Under the pieces are notes generated by a model. It ran no database searches. It had not been told where the DNA came from and worked only from the letters and a program-made list of their open reading frames with translations. Both the position numbers and the translations under genes were made by a program. 64,000 nt of DNA from Nocardia transvalensis NBRC 15921 (GTDB lineage: Bacteria; Actinomycetota; Actinomycetes; Mycobacteriales; Mycobacteriaceae): positions 62,001 to 126,000 of the forward strand of contig NZ_BAGL01000058.1 of NCBI RefSeq assembly GCF_000308875.1, in the 5' to 3' direction. Positions 1 through 8,372 of the stretch are shown piece after piece (the stretch's first letter is position 1; the number at the start of each line of letters is the position of its first letter).

Positions 1-840
1 GCCCGCGTTTCCCCGCTCGAGCAGCGCGGTCAGGTCCTCGGGGTCGCCGTGCAGCGCCCGGACCGCGGTGAGCAGGTCGGCGGCGATCTCGGACAGTTCG
101 GTGGCGACCTCGTCGGCGTTGGCCCGCAGGATGTCGGTCCACAGCTCGGCGTTCCCCGCGGCCACCCGGGTGGTATCGCGGATGCCCGCGCCGCACAGCC
201 GCAGGACTTCCTCGCCGGCGCCGTCGAGCCGCGCCGCGAGTATAGCCGAAATCAGGTGTGGCACATGGGATGTGCGCGACACGATCCGGTCGTGCTCGGC
301 GGGAGTCATGACGACCGGACGGGCGCCGAGCCCGGTGACGAACCCCGCGACCGTGCGCAGCGCGGCGGGCCGGGTCCGGGCGTCGGGCGTGAGCACCCAC
401 ACGCGGCCGTCGAACAGGTCGGCGGACGCCCCCCGCGGCCCCGAGCGCTCGCTACCGGCCATCGGATGCCCGGCGACGTAGGCGCCGAGATCGCCGCCGA
501 GCCTTTCGAACTCGCGCACGGGGCCAGACTTGACGCCGGCGACATCGGTGTAGACGCGCGACAACCCCTTGGCCTGGCACTCGGCGACGACGGCGGCGGT
601 GCTGCACGGCGGCACCGCGACCACGGTGAGGTCGACGGCCGACGGCGGCAGGCCCAGAATGCCCGCGCCCCGGTTCGCGGCCGCGGCCGACGCGCCAGGA
701 TCGGCGTCGTGCAGGTAGGTGACCACGCCGCGACGACGCAGCGCCAAGGCCACCGACGTCCCGATCAGACCGCTGCCGACCACCGCGGCCGTGCGTACCC
801 CGCCGATACCGGCGGCACCATTGATTTCTCGAATATCCAT
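1..840 (-). CDS. tyrA: Prephenate dehydrogenase, 3' end beyond window
   Basis: The first 280 codons of a prephenate dehydrogenase, which oxidatively decarboxylates prephenate to 4-hydroxyphenylpyruvate in tyrosine synthesis. After a short leader there is a Rossmann nucleotide-binding start (AAVVGSGLIGTSVALAL, about residues 18-34), then the family's substrate-site segment around residues 120-130 (YVAGHPMAGSERSG). It reads to the left edge without a stop, so the C-terminus is not visible. The ATG at 840 is chosen over an in-frame ATG nine codons upstream because a GAGGG Shine-Dalgarno lies about eight bases before it. The gene is transcribed leftward from a long intergenic region. Family assignment is from motifs seen directly; which substrate variant (prephenate or arogenate) is not resolved. 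Confidence 0.88.
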   Translation of the reverse strand, partial: MDIREINGAAGIGGVRTAAVVGSGLIGTSVALALRRRGVVTYLHDADPGASAAAANRGAGILGLPPSAVDLTVVAVPPCSTAAVVAECQAKGLSRVYTDVAGVKSGPVREFERLGGDLGAYVAGHPMAGSERSGPRGASADLFDGRVWVLTPDARTRPAALRTVAGFVTGLGARPVVMTPAEHDRIVSRTSHVPHLISAILAARLDGAGEEVLRLCGAGIRDTTRVAAGNAELWTDILRANADEVATELSEIAADLLTAVRALHGDPEDLTALLERGNAG

Positions 841-1495
841 CGCGCTGCCCTCATCTTTGCGATGCATTTCCGGATGCCCGACCGCACCCGAATGCGGGCA
901 AATGTAGCCCTCGCGCGAACACCGGTCAACGGCACGAACCAGTTTTACGGAAAGCAATTCTCAAATTACCTATGGGATACCTACCTGTACCTATTCCACG
1001 CGCTCCTAGGTATCCCGAACCACCCCACCGATCGTCATGGTCCCGCACGTCACAAACCCTAACGAGGTGCGCCGTCCGCGGTTGGCACCCGATCGCACGA
1101 CGCCCCGAACCCAGCGGTTTCCCGACCGTTCACGCGGTGGCAGGACGCCATTCCGCAAAGAAATTCCGAACAGCTCCGTGAGGTAAGTGGACGCGTTCCC
1201 GAAGAAATTCCTCCGCCCGTCCGGACCGATTCCCGTCCGACTCGGAATATCGCAAATCATCGCCCGAGCATTGTCGGCGGACGACCCGTCGCGCACCGAG
1301 TCCGAGCCCGTGGACGGCTGCTCCCTCCAACGGGAACAGCGGCGGCAGCGGTGTGACCACTATCTGGCCGATGATGTTCGGCATGGGGGGTGGGCGACGT
1401 CGATCGACTTGTCGCGGACTTTCCCTGTCACCTACACCGCACGTCTGATCCCGTGGCCCGGCTCCGGGTCGCACCGCAACGACAGGATGCACGCA
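841..1495. other. Intergenic region between tyrA and DUF4328 gene
   Basis: About 650 bases with no convincing gene. Short open frames on both strands are low-complexity and match no family I recognise. The part nearest tyrA (about 900-1020) is clearly more AT-rich than its surroundings and carries a cluster of TACCTA repeats listed separately. It probably holds the divergent promoters of the two flanking genes. Several GGAATT/GAAATTCC-type words recur between 940 and 1250 without forming an obvious element. Confidence 0.5.
967..1016. promoter_or_regulatory. Helically phased TACCTA repeats with inverted copy
   Basis: TACCTA occurs at 967, 978 and 988, spaced 11 and 10 bases, about one helical turn. 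An inverted copy, TAGGTA, lies at 1007. The second and last copies sit in a perfect 10-base inverted repeat, GGGATACCTA (974-983) and TAGGTATCCC (1007-1016), with a 23-base spacer. One more TACCTA lies at 2195, ahead of the next operon. This looks like an operator cluster for a regulator I cannot name; TAGGTA on the minus strand could also serve as -10 boxes for tyrA. Confidence 0.45.
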
Positions 1496-2170
1496 ATGAC
1501 ACAACCCCGGCTCCGCAGTCTCCGCGGGCCCGCGACAATCGTTTCGGTGCTCGCGGTGGCCGTCGTGCTCGTTCAGCTCTTCTGGGGCGTGCGAATCTGG
1601 CAGGCCAACCACACCGTGGTCGAAACCCACAGTTGGGGAACGAGCGCGTCGCACGGCGGTATCGCACGCATGCCGTTCGTGTTCTCCACGCTCGGCTGGT
1701 TCGCGGCGGTACTCATCGCCGGAATCGTCTTGATCGTATGGCTCTGGCGGGCCCGGACCAACACGCAGATCTCGAGTACGGCGGCGCATCGCCTCGGTCG
1801 CGGCTGGACCGTCGGGGCGTGGTTCACTCCCGTTGTCTCACTGGTGTTTCCGGCCGTCGTCGTGGAGGACATCGTCCGGGCCGCCGATCCGGCGACACCG
1901 GCCGGTCGCGCCGATCTGAAAGGCGTCCCGCACAGCGGCCTGGTCTGGGCCTGGTGGATCGCCTGGCTGCTGGCCTGGGTGTCGGTCGTCGTCGAACGAG
2001 CCGCCTTCATGGCGACCAACGACTACTTCACCGACATCGACGAGGCCGCGAACACCTGGACCGGGTGGGCGGCGACCTACACGGTCATGACCCTGCTGTT
2101 CGCCATCGCGGCCGGCCTGCTGATCACAATCCTCACGCGAGTCGGCGGATGGCAGGGGGACCGCGCGTAA
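1496..2170 (+). CDS. DUF4328 domain membrane protein
   Basis: A 224-residue integral membrane protein of the DUF4328 type, common in actinobacteria and of unknown function. About five hydrophobic segments are visible: near residues 11-32, 57-80, 103-122, 145-168 and 196-216. The motifs WxRARTNTQ after the second segment and VVxDIxRA after the third are features I associate with this family. The ATG at 1496 has a weak AGG nine bases upstream; an in-frame ATG three codons earlier is possible. The frame is open for another 100 codons upstream, but that stretch is low-complexity and not membrane-like. It stands alone, about 130 bases ahead of the next gene. Confidence 0.7.
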   Translation: MTQPRLRSLRGPATIVSVLAVAVVLVQLFWGVRIWQANHTVVETHSWGTSASHGGIARMPFVFSTLGWFAAVLIAGIVLIVWLWRARTNTQISSTAAHRLGRGWTVGAWFTPVVSLVFPAVVVEDIVRAADPATPAGRADLKGVPHSGLVWAWWIAWLLAWVSVVVERAAFMATNDYFTDIDEAANTWTGWAATYTVMTLLFAIAAGLLITILTRVGGWQGDRA

Positions 2171-2199
2171 TCCCGCACCCGATTGCCTAGGACGTACCT

Positions 2200-2211
2200 A
2201 TCGGTACCGAT
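2200..2211. promoter_or_regulatory. 12-base perfect palindrome upstream of the P450 operon
   Basis: ATCGGTACCGAT is a perfect 12-base palindrome about 90 bases before the first gene of the isoprenoid-synthase-like/P450 pair. It is joined to a TACCTA (2195-2200) like those repeated near 967-1016. Its position fits an operator or promoter-proximal site. No cognate regulator is adjacent. Confidence 0.35.
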
Positions 2212-2302
2212 TCCGGCACGCGTTGTGCCGGTTACAGTCCGACCGCACGGCGAACCTCGCCACTGCCGATCCCGATTGTTCATGCGATGGCGGGGCTCCA
2301 CG

Positions 2303-3589
2303 ATGTACAGCGATCCCGAACAGCGCCGCGAGGCGGTGGACGTGACCCGGCAGGAATTGCTCGTCCGGCTGGACCGCTACCTGCCCGAGCCGGACTACCG
2401 CGAATTCTTCGCCTGGGCACTGTCGGCGGACAACCCCGATCGCGCACTGTTCACCCGGATCATCGCGCTGACGCAGCTGGGGAACCTCACCGGCGAGTTG
2501 CTGGCGGGGCTGTCCGGCGCGGACGAGTGGCCGGCGTTGCTGCGGCATGCCGTGCCGGTGAATCTGTACCAGATCTTCGAGGTCGTCTCCGACAATCTGG
2601 GCATCGGGCTGGCCGAACCCGGCGCGCGGCCCGAGGCGCGGGCGCTGCTGCGGGATTTCGATGCCGTCGCGGCCGGCGATCTGCGGCATCCGTCCACCCG
2701 CCCGGTCGCCGGACTGCTCGCCCCGCTGCGCTCGCGCTGTGACCGCGTCTCCGGCTTCGCGCAGAGCCTGACCGCGGAGTACCAGCGCAAGATCCGCGAT
2801 CGCTATCTCGCCGATCGCGCGCCCGCGGTCGCACCGGACGCTCTCGAGTACAGCGTGTGGAGCGGGCTGGTCGCCAATCTCGAATCGGGCCGCGACGTGC
2901 TGGCGGCCCTCGCGGGCACGGCGGGCGAGGCCGCGGTGCGGGCGGCCACGATCGAGCGCTATACCGCCGTCGACCGTACGGTTCTCGGTCTCGACCGCTC
3001 CCGCGAGGAACTCCTCGACACCGGCAGCAAGGCCATTCTCGTGACCGCGACCCTCGCCTACTTCGCGACCGTCTTCGGCGAGCTGTCGGGCGCCGACCCG
3101 GGATATCCGGCGGCGCTGGACGACGGGTCGCTGGTGGCGGCCTTCGAGACCGCGGCCGCTCTGGTCCGATTACAGAACGACATCGGAACGCCCCTGTTGC
3201 GCATGACCCGCGCCGACCGGTCCGATCTGTTCGAGTCGTTGCGGGACGGGCGGGCATCGAACCCCCTGAGCACCCTCCGGGCCGCCGCGAACGAACCGGC
3301 GCTCAACCGCTTTCGCAAGGATCTGGAGCACGGCGAATTCAACATCTGCCTCGGCATGATGCGCACCGCCGACGACCCGGGCGAGGGACTGCGGGTCCTG
3401 ATCGACGACCTCGACTATTTCGCCGAGCGCTACGCCCGGCTGCGCCGCGAACTCGACCGGCAGCTCACCGCCCTCGACCGGCGGCTACGGGATCGGCGCG
3501 GCATCGAATTGACCCGGCGCTTCGTCGATTTCCACGAACGCCTGTACTCCCACCGCTACGACACCTTGGACGGCGACTATGCGATCTGA
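2303..3589 (+). CDS. Possible isoprenoid-synthase-fold protein, function unknown
   Basis: A 428-residue mostly helical protein with no signal peptide or membrane segment. I do not recognise it with certainty. The stretch LVRLQNDIGT (N292, D293) resembles the second metal-binding motif of class I isoprenoid synthases, where an ND or DD pair sits in a helix after an aromatic/aliphatic run. No classical DDxxD first motif is visible. The gene overlaps the following P450 by 11 bases, so the two are translationally coupled, and that P450 resembles terpene oxygenases. This suggests, without proving, a terpenoid role. ATG 2303 is preferred; an in-frame ATG at 2282 is an alternative, and neither has a strong ribosome-binding site. 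Known terpene cyclases are usually shorter (about 300-350 residues). Confidence 0.4.
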   Translation: MYSDPEQRREAVDVTRQELLVRLDRYLPEPDYREFFAWALSADNPDRALFTRIIALTQLGNLTGELLAGLSGADEWPALLRHAVPVNLYQIFEVVSDNLGIGLAEPGARPEARALLRDFDAVAAGDLRHPSTRPVAGLLAPLRSRCDRVSGFAQSLTAEYQRKIRDRYLADRAPAVAPDALEYSVWSGLVANLESGRDVLAALAGTAGEAAVRAATIERYTAVDRTVLGLDRSREELLDTGSKAILVTATLAYFATVFGELSGADPGYPAALDDGSLVAAFETAAALVRLQNDIGTPLLRMTRADRSDLFESLRDGRASNPLSTLRAAANEPALNRFRKDLEHGEFNICLGMMRTADDPGEGLRVLIDDLDYFAERYARLRRELDRQLTALDRRLRDRRGIELTRRFVDFHERLYSHRYDTLDGDYAI

Positions 3590-4880
3590 CGCACCGTCCG
3601 CCGTTCCCCTTGCGCCACAATCCTTTCCGCTACTCGGCCACGCTCCCGCACTGCTGCGCCGGCCACTGCCGTTTCTCCGAACCCTCACCGGCACAGGGCC
3701 GATCGTGCGACTGCGGCTCGGGCCGACCACGGCCTACCTGGTCACCGATCCCGCGCTGGTCCGGGACCTGCTGACCGCCGACGCCGCGCACTTCACCAAG
3801 GGCCTGCACTACCGCGCACTGGCCGCGCTCCTGGGCGATTCGCTGTCCACCACCGACGGTCACCGGCACCGCGAGCGCCGCCGCCTACTCCAGCCCGCCT
3901 TCCACCACAGCCACCTCACCCGCTACGGCGACCTCATCCGCGAATCGGCGCTCGAACTGATCGACGGCTGGCGACCCGGCACCGTGATACCGGTCGACGA
4001 CGCCATGCGCGACCTGTCGCTCACCGTCGCGACCCGGACGCTGTGCTCGGCCGCGCCCAGCGCCGAGGCGATCGCCGTGATCCGCCGCGACCTCCCCACC
4101 GTCATGCGCGGCGTGGCGTGGCGCGTCCTGGTCTCCGCGCCCTGGCTCGAACGGTTGCCCATCCCGTCCAACCGCCGGTTCGTGGCCGCCAACCGGCGGC
4201 TGCGGCGCGTGGTCGCGGATCTGGTGGCCCACTACCGGTCCGCGGACACCGATCACGGCGACCTGCTGTCGCTACTGCTGGCCGCGCGGCACCCGGACAC
4301 CGGAGCGGGCCTGACGGACAACGAGATTCGCGACGAGATGGTGAACCTGCTGTTCGCCGGGACCGAGACGACCGGCAACGCGCTGGCCTGGCTCTGGCAC
4401 GCCGTCGCCGCCGATCCGGGCGTGGAGCAACGGCTGCACGACGAATCACTCTCCGGCGCAGACGATTACGCGCGACGGGTGGCCCGCGAGACCCTGCGGA
4501 TGTACCCACCACCCTGGCTCGTGTCCCGCCAGGCTCGGACGGAGGTCGCGCTCGGCGGCCACCGCCTTCCCGCAGACGCGCACGTCCTGTTCAGTCCCTA
4601 TGCGCTGCACCGACATCCGGACCACTTCCCGGCCCCGGACACCTTCGATCCGGACCGCTGGCTCCCCGGCCGCCGCGGCGACGTCTCCAGAACCGCGTTC
4701 CTGGCATTCGGGGCGGGAGCGCAGAACTGTATCGGCGAGGGCCTGGCGATGCTCGAACTCGCCACGGTCACCACGACCGTCGCCGCCTGCGTCCGGCTGA
4801 TCCCCACCTCCCCGGCCGCCCCGAAACTCTCGGCCACGCTGGCCCCCGACCGCCTGCCCATGCGCGTCACACCCTGGTGA
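3579..4880 (+). CDS. Cytochrome P450, pentalenene-oxygenase-like
   Basis: A complete 433-residue cytosolic P450. All hallmark motifs are present: I-helix AGTETT (about residues 260-265), K-helix ExxR (ETLR, about 304-307), and the heme loop FGAGAQNCIGEG with the thiolate cysteine near residue 384. The N-terminal PQSFPLLGHAPALLRRPLPFL and the overall pattern recall bacterial P450s that oxidise terpenes, such as pentalenene oxygenase. The start lies inside the preceding gene, giving an 11-base overlap, so the two proteins are probably made together and act in one pathway. No ferredoxin or ferredoxin reductase gene is next to it, so electrons would come from partners encoded elsewhere. The substrate is unknown. 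Confidence 0.88.
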   Translation: MRSDAPSAVPLAPQSFPLLGHAPALLRRPLPFLRTLTGTGPIVRLRLGPTTAYLVTDPALVRDLLTADAAHFTKGLHYRALAALLGDSLSTTDGHRHRERRRLLQPAFHHSHLTRYGDLIRESALELIDGWRPGTVIPVDDAMRDLSLTVATRTLCSAAPSAEAIAVIRRDLPTVMRGVAWRVLVSAPWLERLPIPSNRRFVAANRRLRRVVADLVAHYRSADTDHGDLLSLLLAARHPDTGAGLTDNEIRDEMVNLLFAGTETTGNALAWLWHAVAADPGVEQRLHDESLSGADDYARRVARETLRMYPPPWLVSRQARTEVALGGHRLPADAHVLFSPYALHRHPDHFPAPDTFDPDRWLPGRRGDVSRTAFLAFGAGAQNCIGEGLAMLELATVTTTVAACVRLIPTSPAAPKLSATLAPDRLPMRVTPW

Positions 4881-4890
4881 GTCGCGCACA

Positions 4891-5871
4891 CTACCGCCGG
4901 ACGGGCTGATCGATCACCTCCGCGATCCGGCGGCGCGGGGTCGGTGGCAGCGGGGCCGCCGTGGGCGATACCCAGCCCAGCCGAATCATGGCCTGGGGGA
5001 AGGCACAGTCGTAGAGCACCTCGGTGCGGATGGCCGCGCGCAGATCCGGCATGCCGAGAGGTTCGGTCTGCAGGCAGCTGGACAGCCCGATCGCGGTCGC
5101 GGACAGCAGCACGGCCCCCGCGGCCTCCCCGGCCCGCAGGTGGGCCAGGCGATCGTCGCCGAGGGTGCACAGCACCAGCCACTCCGAGCCGTCCGAGCCC
5201 GTGCCGAGGTCGGGGAGTTCGGGGGCGGTGAAGACGCGCTGCCGGATGGCCTCACCGGCGCGCGGCGGCGGCGTGTTGGCGGCGGGCACACCGTCCGCCG
5301 CACCGTGCCGCCCGCTCCATCGCGCCAGCTCGCGCAGGTAGGCCGAGTCGCCGGAGTGCCGGTCGGCCGCGATCCGGGTGGCGTCCGCCAGGGGTTCGTG
5401 CAGGGTGGGCGGCACCAGCCGGGCCGCGGCGCCGAACTCCCCGGCCGGCCGGGACACCCGCCGGATGCGCGCGGACGACACCGGCCGCGAACCGTAGCGG
5501 CGGCGATCCGACTGCCGGCGCGGAACGGCCTCGGCGAGTTCGATATCCGCCTGGGTCGCCCGTCCCGGAGTCACCCGCAGTGTCGCCAGATGCGTCCGGT
5601 CGCCCAGGACCGGGAAGTAGTCGACCTCCGCCCGCAGATCGCGCGCGGCCAGCGCGACCCGAGCGTGCTGCAACGCCGCACCGCAACTCATCAGCAGCGC
5701 GCGCTGGGTCGGATCGGTGACCGCCAGATGCCGGACCGGATCGGCGTGCAACTCGAGCGCGTCGCCGGTGAACCGCCACCGCCACGGCTGGCTGTTGTGC
5801 ACCGACGGCGCGCGCACGGCCATGGCCACCACATCGCCGACAACCTCGGCCGGGAAATCACCGGAATTCAT
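4891..5871 (-). CDS. Acg-family nitroreductase-like FMN protein
   Basis: A 326-residue protein of the Acg family, related to mycobacterial Rv2032 and Rv3131 (nitroreductase fold, FMN-sequestering). The N-terminal MAVRAPSVHNSQPWRW is the family signature, followed by elements typical of it: DPTQRALLMSCGAAL, RRQSDRRRYG, and a C-terminal IRLGWVSPTAAPLPPTPRR. Start ATG 5871 has AGAAAGG eight bases upstream; an in-frame start nine codons earlier would bury that site. In mycobacteria these genes belong to the hypoxia (DosR) regulon, but I see no DosR-type palindrome here. The stop is 10 bases from that of the convergent P450. Enzymatic activity of the family is uncertain. Confidence 0.82.
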   Translation of the reverse strand: MNSGDFPAEVVGDVVAMAVRAPSVHNSQPWRWRFTGDALELHADPVRHLAVTDPTQRALLMSCGAALQHARVALAARDLRAEVDYFPVLGDRTHLATLRVTPGRATQADIELAEAVPRRQSDRRRYGSRPVSSARIRRVSRPAGEFGAAARLVPPTLHEPLADATRIAADRHSGDSAYLRELARWSGRHGAADGVPAANTPPPRAGEAIRQRVFTAPELPDLGTGSDGSEWLVLCTLGDDRLAHLRAGEAAGAVLLSATAIGLSSCLQTEPLGMPDLRAAIRTEVLYDCAFPQAMIRLGWVSPTAAPLPPTPRRRIAEVIDQPVRR

Positions 5872-5980
5872 ACCGCGCGCCTTTCTCGTCCATACCACTA
5901 GCCAACCGACGAGGTCGCGGCATGTTTTCGGAATAGTTCACAAGGTTTGCGGTGCGAGTTTGGCAATACCTGGCAGCGGC

Positions 5981-7141
5981 CTAGGCGTCGGGCCGCCCGG
6001 GAGCCTCGAGCAGGTCCCGGTACCGCAGCGCCCACCACACCTGCAGCGCCGCGTGCGGCTCCTTCAGGCCGACGCCGGTGAGTTCCTCGAACCGGGCCAG
6101 GCGGTAGCGAACCATGTTGTGGTGCAGGTGCATTCGCTGCGCGGTCTCGCTGGCGTTCATACCGGTCGACAGGTAGCAGTCCACGGTGCCGAGCACCGGC
6201 AGGGCCTCCGAGTCCCGCACCGGCGCGATGTACCGATCGAACAGCGCCGCGCCGACCTCGCTGTCACCGGCGACGGCGGGCAGCAGCCCCATCCCGACCA
6301 ACGTGTGCTCTCCCGGCTGGGCGAACAGGCGGGCCGTCTCGGCGACACGCCCCGCGAGCAGGAACGAGCGGGGCAGTTCGTCGAGTTCCACGGTCGGCCC
6401 CAGGCCGAGATACACCCCGGGGCGCGCCACCGACCCGAGGTCGGGAGTGCAGATTCCCACCACATCGCCGTCGAGAATGGCCGCCAGACCGTGCGGCGGC
6501 CGGCACGCGGGCAGCTGCCGCAGATCCCATTCGGTCTGCTCCGGTTCGGCGGTGATCGCCCGGAACGCGGAGTACCGCCCGGTCAGTCGCAGACCCATGT
6601 ACTGCGCTCCGCGGCGCAGCCGATCGGTACCGAGGGTGCCGGTCATCAGCGCGCGCACGAGATCGTCGCGCCGGCTGTCCAGGCGGCGGCTGATCTGTGC
6701 CTCCGCGTCGCGATGCCCCGCGCTGAACGCGATGGTCGCCGCGTCGGAGACCTCCAGCAGCGCGCTCACCGCCGACATCAGCACGGTCCCGGGCTCGTCC
6801 GCGAGGTCGCCGGAGCCGCCGATGCGCTCGACCAGTTCGCTGATCATGAGCTGCCATCCGCGCAGCATCGCCTCGAGCGGGACACCCAGCCGCGCCCGCA
6901 ACGCGCCGTAGTCGCGGAACTGCTCGGTCTCGGCGGCGTCGAGGCCCCGCGACTCCCGGATCGCCCGAACCAGGGTGTCCACCGCGGCGGTCATGGACGG
7001 CACGGTGTCGGCGGCGTCGACATCGGCGTACTGCGGGATCTCGCGCAGGAACCGTTCCCAGAGCCGCCGGGCCAGCGCCCCCGAATCATCGATGCGGAAG
7101 GTGCGCAGACGCTCCCGGGCCGCTCCGTCATCGCCGCTCAC
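5981..7141 (-). CDS. PucR/CdaR-type helix-turn-helix regulator
   Basis: A 386-residue transcriptional regulator. The C-terminal PucR-type HTH is clear: LGTVDCYLSTGMNASETAQRMHLHHNMVRYRLARFEELTGV, cited here only by its place at about residues 324-365, with the recognition-helix signature MVRYRLxRxExLTG. The upstream half has the GGDEF-like middle region usual in this class and an N-terminal helical region. It starts at a GTG. The gene is read leftward towards the Acg-family gene 109 bases away, but co-transcription is uncertain. Ligand and target genes cannot be inferred. Confidence 0.8.
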   Translation of the reverse strand: MSGDDGAARERLRTFRIDDSGALARRLWERFLREIPQYADVDAADTVPSMTAAVDTLVRAIRESRGLDAAETEQFRDYGALRARLGVPLEAMLRGWQLMISELVERIGGSGDLADEPGTVLMSAVSALLEVSDAATIAFSAGHRDAEAQISRRLDSRRDDLVRALMTGTLGTDRLRRGAQYMGLRLTGRYSAFRAITAEPEQTEWDLRQLPACRPPHGLAAILDGDVVGICTPDLGSVARPGVYLGLGPTVELDELPRSFLLAGRVAETARLFAQPGEHTLVGMGLLPAVAGDSEVGAALFDRYIAPVRDSEALPVLGTVDCYLSTGMNASETAQRMHLHHNMVRYRLARFEELTGVGLKEPHAALQVWWALRYRDLLEAPGRPDA

Positions 7142-7214
7142 AGAAGTACGACACTACTGGCAGGCGACAGCCCAACCCGGCATTTGCCTGTGCCGCGACG
7201 GCCGGGAGTGTTCG

Positions 7215-8222
7215 TCAGCTGCCGAGCGACTGCGCCAGGAACGGCCAGGACATGCGCAGATCGTCCTCCCAGTACCCCCACGAATGCGTCCCGACGGGCC
7301 GATCGTCGAAGGTCACCGGGATATTCAGTTCGTGCAGCCGGTTGGTGAGGTTCACCGTGCAGTAGTGGATGGCGGCCTCGATCGGCCCGCCGAACACCAC
7401 CTGCACCGGCAGCGGAATCCGGCCCTCCCGCACGCGGCGATCGCCCGGGGTGTCGTGCGGAGCGGCCGGAACTCCGCTGCCCGCACTGAGATACACCGCG
7501 GTCCCCCGCAACCGGTCGGCGTTGACCAGCGGATCGTTGGCGCGCCACAGCGGCCCGTCCGCCGGACCCCACATGTTCTCGACACTCTGCCCGCCGCCCC
7601 AGTTCTCGACCGTGAGCCGGACGAACTCGTGCCCGATCGGATCCGACGTCTGGGCGCAGCCGCTGTAGGAGGCGACGCTCTTCCAGAACCCGGGCTTGGC
7701 GATCGCCAGATTCAGCACCGACGTGCCGCTCATCGACACCCCCGCCAGCGCCCGGGTGTCGTTCGCGCCCACGTGGTCCTCGATGACCGGCGGCAACTCC
7801 TCGGTGAGGAACGTCTGCCATTTGTTGTGGCCCAGGACGGCATCGTCGCGCAGCCAGTCGGTGTAGTACGAATTGGCGCCCCCGTACGGCGTCACCACGT
7901 TGACGTCCTTGTCGCGCAGGTAGTTCACCGCATCGGTCTGCACGTCCCACCCGCTCTCGTTCGGTCCGCCGCCCGACCCGTTGAGCAGGTACAGCGTCGG
8001 CCGCGACGGACCCGCGGCGCGGATCACCTGCACCGGAATGTCCCGGTTCATCGCCGCCGAGAACACCGTCACGGTCTCTTGGCGGTCGCTCACCTCCCGC
8101 ACCGAGACCACGCCCGGCGCCGCCGCCGCGGTACCCGTCGTCCCGGCCAGGCCGGCGGCGACCAGCGCGCCGGCCACCGCCCAGCGCAGCGTCGCCGTGG
8201 ATGTCGATCGCAGTGTTCTCAC
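7215..8222 (-). CDS. Secreted antigen-85-type esterase/mycolyltransferase
   Basis: A 335-residue secreted alpha/beta-hydrolase of the antigen 85/esterase D family, which transfers mycolic acids to trehalose or arabinogalactan in the cell envelope. It has a Sec-type signal peptide (basic start, hydrophobic run, Ala-rich end at about residues 30-35), the nucleophile elbow GVSMSG with Ser near residue 165, and a C-terminal GTHSWGYW containing the likely catalytic His. The GTG at 8222 is chosen because AAAGGG lies seven bases before it and it places the signal peptide at the N-terminus. It is divergent from the efe iron operon, with a 150-base gap that contains an iron-box-like sequence. True mycolyltransferase activity is inferred from the family. 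Confidence 0.83.
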   Translation of the reverse strand: MRTLRSTSTATLRWAVAGALVAAGLAGTTGTAAAAPGVVSVREVSDRQETVTVFSAAMNRDIPVQVIRAAGPSRPTLYLLNGSGGGPNESGWDVQTDAVNYLRDKDVNVVTPYGGANSYYTDWLRDDAVLGHNKWQTFLTEELPPVIEDHVGANDTRALAGVSMSGTSVLNLAIAKPGFWKSVASYSGCAQTSDPIGHEFVRLTVENWGGGQSVENMWGPADGPLWRANDPLVNADRLRGTAVYLSAGSGVPAAPHDTPGDRRVREGRIPLPVQVVFGGPIEAAIHYCTVNLTNRLHELNIPVTFDDRPVGTHSWGYWEDDLRMSWPFLAQSLGS

Positions 8223-8348
8223 AGTCGAGCCCTTTCGTCTGGGTCCCTCGGCCACCGGCCGAACGGCATCGCCAGGAGTTCGTGCAGACCCCGACGCCGG
8301 TTTGGTCCGATTTCCGACATCGGTAGGCACCCGAGCTGGACCTGCTAT

Positions 8349-8367
8349 ATAGGTGTGCCTTACCTTT
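8349..8367 (+). promoter_or_regulatory. DtxR/IdeR-like iron box ahead of efeUO
   Basis: A 19-base sequence, ATAGGTGTGCCTTACCTTT, matches the IdeR/DtxR consensus (TTAGGTTAGGCTAACCTAA) at 13 positions, including the AGGT and ACCT cores. It overlaps a TATATA-like -10 element (8346-8351) and ends six bases before the efeUO start codon. Iron-loaded IdeR/DtxR would therefore block this promoter, as expected for an iron-uptake operon. Box and context are seen; regulation is inferred. Confidence 0.65.
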
Positions 8368-8372
8368 GGTCG

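Noticed and set aside
49..1062. Plus-strand frames opposite tyrA
   Set aside because: Low-complexity Gly/Arg/Asp translation; the minus strand shows intact prephenate dehydrogenase motifs and a ribosome-binding site.
1006..1296. Short minus-strand frame of 96 codons in the tyrA upstream region
   Set aside because: No ribosome-binding site, no recognisable motif, and it overlaps the repeat cluster; treated as chance.
5872..5980. Search for a DosR hypoxia box upstream of the Acg-family gene
   Set aside because: No GGGACT/AGTCCC palindrome is present, so dormancy-regulon control is not supported here.
6975..8372. Upstream extension of the efeUO frame by over 460 codons
   Set aside because: It runs antisense through the PucR and esterase genes, is Arg-rich, and would place the EfeU domain internally; the GTG at 8373 fits the family.
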